A DNA stretch of 64,000 bases from Doris montereyensis (Eukaryota; Mollusca; Gastropoda; Nudibranchia; Dorididae). How positions within the stretch are numbered: the stretch's first letter is position 1; every line of letters starts with the position of its first letter. The stretch lies in NCBI GenBank assembly GCA_037039925.1, contig JAXRKP010000082.1, positions 72,501 through 136,500 of the forward strand, written 5' to 3'. Below the pieces are notes generated by a model. That model did no database searches, was not told the origin of the DNA, and saw only the letters and a program-made list of their open reading frames with translations. Both the position numbers and the translations under genes were made by a program. Shown one piece after another: positions 57,771 through 64,000 of this stretch.

Positions 57771-58190
57771 TATAGAAAAATCGATGCAGAAATAAAACTC
57801 TTTTGCAGTTGACACATATGATTTCAAAAGAAGCGGGCAAGCAATTGTTACTTTAAAAAAAAAACCAACATGTATCCATGAAGTGAATGTAGGGTCGGCA
57901 TAAGGAGATGGTGAATGCCAAAATATTTTAATACGAGGGTTCAGAGAAAACCTGATTTAGCTCCCCCCTTCCATAAACGGAAATCAATTGAGAAAAAAAT
58001 ACAGATGATCGATAATTATATTTATACACCAAATGAACTGAAAACATCTTTCACTGATGCCTTTTCCAGCGGCTAGGCTTGAATAGACATATCATATACA
58101 TAAAAAAACTTCCACGAGTGAGCTTCACACTAGTCATACCCAAATTGGCTTATTTAGACTCGAGGTTGAAATGAAGAACAGCATAGGACT

Positions 58191-58238
<48 letters not shown>

Positions 58239-59050
58239 AGGGGGTGCCACTATACACCAACAACACATAGATGTATCATCAAGGCGAATCCAAAGATCGT
58301 TCTCATTCATGTTAATTACTAAAAATTCCATTTACTTTCCCGTCTTTGAATAGATATTTATACACCGAAATCCGAAAGTGAAAAAACATGTAATTCTAAA
58401 CAAAATAAAGGCAAAAAAATGTCATTTTTCCTACAGAATGAATTGAAAACATCTTCCATCTGGCCTTTTTAGAGACGGCAGTATGTTCAAGCCTATAGAG
58501 AAAGGTATTGCTAGTTGAATGCCAGATGGACGGAGGGTCAATCTTTCCTTACTACTCACATTATCAACATGGCCCTAAACATAGTTGTTTTCGCCTACAT
58601 GAATGCTCCACTACTGGACACCAGGAATTAGACTTTGTTTGATCTTTGACAGTTATGAAATCCGTGCAACAACCAAAGCGCCAAAAGAGACCGTTACACA
58701 CCACATCCAGTTGTTATTCTAACACAAATCGCTAAATGACGTCTTGAGAAAATCGTTAGTTGTCGATGCGGACACAATTATTATAAGAAAGACATTGCAG
58801 TTTGCAACAAATTTACAGATTTATAGGTGATATGTGCAGATGCATCCTGTTTGCACACAAACACAACGTCTTGTCTTCTTCCAGGCCTTCTATTAGAGAC
58901 GGCCTTGCTAGCAATCCAAAAAAGATCTTGATAATTGGATAGTGTCCCGACAAATTTACAGATTTATTGACATGCTCCGGCCCACGTGAAATCTGTCATA
59001 GATTTCAAGATTGCAGCATACATTGTCATTGCAGCGGATTGCTTCCGAAC
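57765..59050 (+). pseudogene. Shrunken, collinear copy of the 59.05-62.7 kb region
   Basis: Segments of 20-60 bases matching the later region appear in the same order, separated by deletions. Examples: 'gaacagca' plus GA array plus 'actatacaccaacaacacat' (58175-58275, like 60400-60580); 'gtatgttcaagcctatagag' (58482, like 61142); 'tactcacattatcaacatgg' (58553, like 61521); 'ggacaccaggaattagactt' (58617, like 61689); 'gatgcggacacaattatt' (58766, like 61939); 'gcagcatacattgtcattgc' (59015, like 62643). No ORF survives. Confidence 0.85.
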
Positions 59051-59759
59051 TATAGAAATAAAATTTGCATCGTTACCTGACACGGCATGGATTTAAAATA
59101 GAGCTAAGTGGATACGAGTTACTTTATGATAACATGTATCCATAGTGAAGTGTTTGTGGGTCGGCATATGAAGTTAGAACCTCTGATTTAGTTTTTTGGC
59201 CATAAGAAAAGGAATGCCACTGCCAAATATTTTTTAATACGAGGGTTCAGAGAAATTCGATCCCCAATATTTGATTAAAGTGCATCATCCATTTTTTAAA
59301 CGTTAAAAAAGAGTGAGGCAGGCAATTGACTATCCCCTTCTGGAAAAAACGGAAATCAATTGAGAAAAAAATACGGGAGTAGGAGGAGGGTCAAAGAACA
59401 AGTTGAGATCTTCCCGGAGTTGGTTTAATGGGTGTGCTGATAACTTCACCGAAAAATTACTAAAATTACTTAGGATAGATAGATCTCGAGAGCTAGATCT
59501 AGATCTATGCATTATTCCGAAGGAACTATGAACTAAAATTTGGACCCAAAGGTTAACAGGAAAATATATTCACCAAGCTGTAGATAATTATATTTATGTG
59601 AACTGAAAACATCTTTTCACGATGCCTTTTCCAGCGGCGAGTTTAACATGGTGGAGTTGCCAGATGAGACGACTGCATGAATTTCAAATAAAATTATTCT
59701 CATCGATCGTCTTGAGTTGTCAGTTGTAGGGCATGCCATAATAGCTGCTCTCTCTCTGG

Positions 59760-59990
59760 CAATTAGAAGCTCTCTCTAAGGAACTCTCTCTCTCTCTCTC
59801 TCTCTCTCTATGATCTTCTATATTTCTCTCTCTCTCTCTCTCATTTTTTTCTCTCTCTCTCTCTCTCTCTGATTCTCTCTCAATTTTCTCTCTCTACTCA
59901 GCCACACACCCTCCTCCTCTCCACACAGCTCTCCTTTCTTCTTCTGGGGACTCTCTAGTCCAGAGGCTCTTCAACAAAAGGGTCTCTTTC
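59760..59990. repeat. Interrupted (CT)n arrays
   Basis: Several short CT runs with T-rich interruptions. Confidence 0.85.
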
Positions 59991-60491
59991 TCTCTCTGAA
60001 AAATCTCTCGAGTTTTTCTTTCTCCTCTCATGGCCATCTGAGATAGAAGGCCGATATATCATATACATTAAAAGAAATGCTCATTTATATAACCCAATCG
60101 CCGATACAGTTACAATGTATTTGTATTTGGAATGTTAAGTGCACACGATATGCTACAATTAAAGTAGAACTACATGCAAGCTGACAACTGATAGCGATAA
60201 TAAAATTGGTTATCAAATATCAGTTTATGTTCCCACGAGTGGCGTTCACTGTTCACTCAGTGAGGTTGCAGACAGACACTCAGTCATACCATTATGATTG
60301 ACCCGGTTTCAGGGCGGCCAAAGAGAATGCCTACGACTAGATCTAGCTGGCTTATCCGTTGAAACCTAGGAGACAGGGGCCTAGACTCGAGGTTGAAAAT
60401 GAAGAACAGCACGTGTCAGTTCAAACGATGATAGTGATAGCTCTAGTAGTAAAGACGTCACGGAGAATGCATATTTAAAAGCACACCCGAT

Positions 60492-60496
<5 letters not shown>

Positions 60497-60541
<45 letters not shown>

Positions 60542-60553
60542 GGGGGGGGGGGC
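60497..60553. repeat. (GA)n followed by G-run
   Basis: About 42 bases of GA then G(12). A homologous, shorter array is at 58193-58245 in the shrunken copy. Confidence 0.95.
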
Positions 60554-60651
60554 TACTATACACCAACAACACATAGATGTATCAATCATCAGTCATAATA
60601 TCTAATAACCGTACTTGGTATCACTCGGGGTGTAACATTTTTAACATGCTA

Positions 60652-61079
60652 AACTTGTTCTTTAGGGTGTTTAGTATTACCAAAAAAAATCAACCAAAAT
60701 CGACCATGGGGAACATGTAATTTAAACAAAATAAAGGTAAAAAAAGTCATTTTTCAAATTCGTAAAAAAATAGTTTTGTTTGTACAGAATCAAAGAGATA
60801 GTCAAATGAAACACAAAAATGCTTTTATTTTTAAAATTGACCAAATAGTTATCATTTTATTAGCATTTTAAAATTTCAAAAGGTCAAGGTCATTGTCAAG
60901 GTCATCTTGAAAAATAGCTCAAATATTGCCGTGTTTGGTATCAAATTAAACGTCTTGACAAGACAAACACAAATTTTATGTTGTTTATGCAATTTACTGA
61001 CATTTAGGTGACCTATGGCGGTAAAATACTATTGAGATAATAAAAAATATGCCTTTTTAAAGAAAAAAAAGATATGGTC
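60652..61079 (+). repeat. Left inverted arm (~428 bp)
   Basis: It contains 'gtgtttagtattaccaaaa', 'cagaatcaaagagatagtca', 'aggtcattgtcaaggtcatc' and 'atggcggtaaaatactattg', all found inverted in the right arm. Confidence 0.93.
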
Positions 61080-62705
61080 GGGCTTATCGAAGCCGCGACA
61101 CCGATGACCTGAGGAAGTTTGTGTCATTTCTGGAGGCCCACAGTATGTTCAAGCCTATAGAGAAAGGTATTATTATTAATATTGCTACAGGTGTAGTCGC
61201 CGATAGTAGGGTCAACGTTGATGATGCACTTATGATTGGCTGGAAAGTACATGCTAAAATAACTGGTATGTGCTATGGCAAGGTTTCCATTTTAAAAAAA
61301 GTGACCAAGCTGTGACATTCAAGGTGATGCGTAAACCCGTGCGAATCCTGAACGACAACATCTTTATGTCATCTTCTGAGATGTACCAGCGACTGCTTTC
61401 CATGGTTTGCGTCCGTGGTCCCCTTGAATCTTCTGTGTTCAAGTATGAGCTAGCACCTGTGGCTCCTGCCTTATTTCATGACGACGGGAGTATGAGGAAA
61501 ACAGACAAATCTTTCCTTGCTACTCACATTATCAACATGGCCCCAAACATTGTTGTAGACGACGTCAACGAGAAACCTCATTTTCTAGTGTATGATGGCG
61601 CCTACATGCTTCATCGCCTAAGCTGGCCAAAGGTTGGAACAGTGGAAACACTATGTCAGCAATTCGTCAACTGTTTGCTCCACAACTGGACACCAGGAAT
61701 TAGACTTTGTTTGGTCTTTGACAGTTATGAAACTGTAACAACCAAAGCGCCTGAACAAAAGAGAAGAAAGACTGTATACACACCACATCCAGTTGTTCAT
61801 CTTGATTATAACACAAATCTGCTAAATGACAAAGAGTCGTTCCTTGCCAATCTTCAGAACAAGCAAGCCTTGGTGCGACTGTTAGGGTCTTCAGCAGAAG
61901 AATCTGGCATTTGTGTTGTTCATGCCGAAGAAGAAGGGGATGCGGACACAATTATTGTAAGAAAGACATTGCAGTTTGCAACTGAAGGTTTACCTGTGGT
62001 TGTTATGGCTAATGATACAGATATACTGGTAATGCTTCTGTACCATGTAAGCAAGGACATGGAAGTCTACATGAAATGTAATAATGTCCAAATGATTTCA
62101 ATTCAAGCAGCCAAAATGGCCATAGGTGAGGAAATGTGCAGCTGCATCCTGTTTGCACATGCCGTGTCAGGATGTGACACAACGTCTGCTGTCTTCGGCA
62201 TGGGTAAGCTGAAGGCTTTCAAGCTGTTGCAGAAGTTAGCTATTTTTGGGCAAACAGATACAAATAAAAAGGACATCACCAAAACAGGAGTCGAATTCCT
62301 GTCATTCCTCTACTGCAGTGGACCACAAAACCTGAGCCTTACTGATCTTCGATATCAGCAGTTTATCTCCCAAAATACGTGCCACTTGAACGGATGGCTC
62401 CAACAGAGAGAGCCGCACAATTCCATGCCCTTAGAGTGCACCACCAGGTTAGTACATGGCTAAATCTGCGCACAGTCCTTGACTTAGTTGACTATGGCTT
62501 TACTGTGAGTGACAACATTGTGAGCTCAGTGATAACTGACAATGCTCCGGCCCCAGATGAACTGCTACGTGAAATCCGCTGTTCATGTAAGAGCAGTACT
62601 CCACTATGCAAATCTTGCACTTGCTGCAAGTACAACATCCCTTGCAGCATACATTGTCATTGCAGCGGACAGTGTGAAAATGCTTCACAAACGGATACAG
62701 TATAA
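61055..62705 (+). CDS. FEN1/PIN-like nuclease-like protein with CXC-type tail (two frame slips)
   Basis: Three consecutive frames form one protein of about 545 codons: 61055-61302 (RDTDDLRKFVSFLEAHSMF ... IATGVVADSRVNVDDAL), 61303-62367 (AVTFKVMRKPVRILN ...) and 62368-62705 (PLERMAPTERAAQFHALRVH ... C-terminus). The changes fall in an A7 run and an A4 run. Acidic blocks in order: HFLVYDGAYML, LCLVFDSYE, AEEEGDADTIIV, VMANDTDILVMLL and SGCDTTSAVFGMGKLKAF. Their order and spacing resemble the FEN1/XPG PIN fold (EAEA, DxD, GCDY + helix-turn-helix GxGxxxA), an inference from motifs. The end has about 11 Cys in CxC/CxxxxC spacing (CSCKSSTPLCKSCTCCKYN), like tesmin/CXC repeats. No start Met precedes the first block; the frame opens at a stop inside the left arm, so the 5' end may be truncated. 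Similar hypothetical proteins are, as I recall, common in mollusc and cnidarian proteomes. Confidence 0.78.
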
Positions 62706-63085
62706 ATTAATTTGCCCCACCAAATACAATTGAAAGCAGTCAGAACTTGAATTGTTTGACGGTAAAATAACGGTGAATACCTCATTAGTAGTTTTGATTG
62801 TGGACACTTTTGTTTCATGCAAATTTTATTGTTTTTCGTGGTTGATTATTTATGTTTGCCTTTGAACTTTTTGGTTATTTGGATATGAGCATAACTGTGG
62901 TTAGGAATGGGGGGGGGGGGGGGGGGGGGGTCCACATCTGAAATCAGGAAAAGAGCTTATTTCGACCTAATTTTACTCTTTTTACTAATCTTCCAAAGTT
63001 TACAATTGAATTTTGATGAAATTTGGCATAAACATGTCAAGGCAGCATGTTATGTCAGAACCCTGATTTATTTTCGTGTTTTTGT

Positions 63086-63523
63086 GTGACCATATTTTTT
63101 TCTTTAAAAAAGGCATATTTTTTATTATCTCAATAGTATTTTTACCGCCATAGGTCATCTAAATGTCAGTAAATTGCATAAACAACATAAATTCTGTGTT
63201 TGTCTTGTCAAGACGTTTAATTTGATACCAAACACGGCAATATTTGAACTATTTTTCAAGATGACCTTGACAATGACCATGACCTTTTGAAATTTTTAAA
63301 CGCTAATAAAATGATAACTATTTGGTCAATTTTAAAAAATAAAAGCATTTTTGTGTTTCATTTGACTATCTCTTTGATTCTGTACAAACAAAAATATTTT
63401 TTACGAATTTGAAAAATGACCTTTTTAAAAAAAAATCTTTATTTTGTTTAAATTACATGTTCCCCGTGGTCGATTTTGGTTGAATTTTTTTTGGTAATAC
63501 TAAACACTCCTAAAGAACAAGTT
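63086..63523 (-). repeat. Right inverted arm (~438 bp)
   Basis: The inverted counterpart of 60652-61079, with small differences mainly in A/T runs. Confidence 0.93.
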
Positions 63524-63882
63524 GACACAAAAATTTGGTTGTTATCTTTGCCTGTTGAAAAGTGGAACACATTCCAAGAGACTGGCCATAGCAATCTGGG
63601 TTTTTGAAAAGCACTTCACAAACAAAATATGTTTGAATATAAAATTAACTCAGGCAATAATACTAATACCAAAAAGTGTCTATAACTTTTGGAAAAAGCG
63701 CAGGAAGTAGACATTAATATCATTGTTACCACATTCTTAAGTTTTCCCTCCACTCTGACCCAATAATTTGTTGAAACTATGTTTTAATTATCTTTTTTTT
63801 TCATAGCTGCCTGTTTATAAAATACATGATGTGCTAAACTAGCGTACCAGATAGATGTGCAGAAGAGACAAAAGAGTCAAAA

Positions 63883-63885
<3 letters not shown>

Positions 63886-63972
<87 letters not shown>

Positions 63973-64000
63973 TACTACTACTACTTCACTACTACTACTA
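63886..64000. repeat. (AT)n then (CTA)n microsatellites at window end
   Basis: About 85 bases of alternating AT with one GT interruption, then CTA/TAC units running to the last base. Confidence 0.96.

Larger units (their letters stand above)
60652..63523 (+). mobile_element. Long-TIR element carrying a FEN1/PIN-like gene
   Basis: Arms at about 60652-61079 and 63086-63523 are inverted copies of each other over about 430 bp with few differences. They begin 'aacttgttctttagg' and end 'aaagaaaaaaa-atatggtc'. The single gene between them starts directly at the inner arm border. No clear target duplication is visible outside the arms, and the outer limits are uncertain by some tens of bases. It contains no recognised transposase, so either the encoded nuclease-like protein acts in mobility, or this is a non-autonomous or captured-gene element. 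Confidence 0.8.

Overview
This is an AT-rich, intron- and repeat-rich animal genomic window, most likely from a gastropod mollusc. That assignment is an inference from long introns, several tRNA-derived SINE families (one with a (AATC)n-like 3' tail), clusters of the self-complementary AGATCT/TCTAGA hexamer and very long simple repeats. Nothing in it is prokaryotic.

Two host genes can be reconstructed exon by exon, both on the minus strand. (1) About 14.8 to 4.5 kb: eight exons of a USP30-like mitochondrial outer-membrane deubiquitinase, from the N-terminal membrane anchor through the Cys box, two CxxC pairs and the His/Ser boxes to the C-terminus. (2) About 50.9 to 30.9 kb: twelve exons of a cytochrome P450 of the CYP4 (CYP4F-like) clan, from the N-terminal anchor through the C-helix, I-helix, ExxR region, PERF-like motif and haem-Cys motif to the C-terminus. 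Splice sites are intact in both, but most exons carry one or more single-base frame slips, often at short homopolymers. The same is seen in transposon genes here, so the consensus probably contains uncorrected indels; true pseudogenisation is the alternative.

The rest is mobile and repetitive DNA. At 16.4-18.7 kb is an RTE/CR1-type LINE relic carrying SINE insertions, one with a perfect 10-bp target duplication. A MITE with TA duplications sits in a 72-bp tandem repeat (2.3-3.0 kb). A ~1.04-kb TTAA-flanked element is inserted inside a SINE (24.2-25.3 kb), and other SINE copies show the empty site. A truncated piggyBac transposase, a mariner relic and other LINE scraps lie in or near CYP4 introns. 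Large minisatellites lie at 15.25-16.35, 27.2-27.7, 37.6-38.3, 40.0-40.6, 40.74-41.53 and 44.38-45.64 kb, with pure microsatellites of up to ~380 bp.

The most unusual unit is at 60.65-63.52 kb. Inverted repeats of ~430 bp flank a single gene for a protein with FEN1/PIN-like acidic motifs followed by a Cys-rich CXC-like tail. Just upstream (57.2-59.05 kb) lie shrunken, collinear, deletion-riddled copies of the same sequence. It is a candidate for a poorly described class of mobile element.
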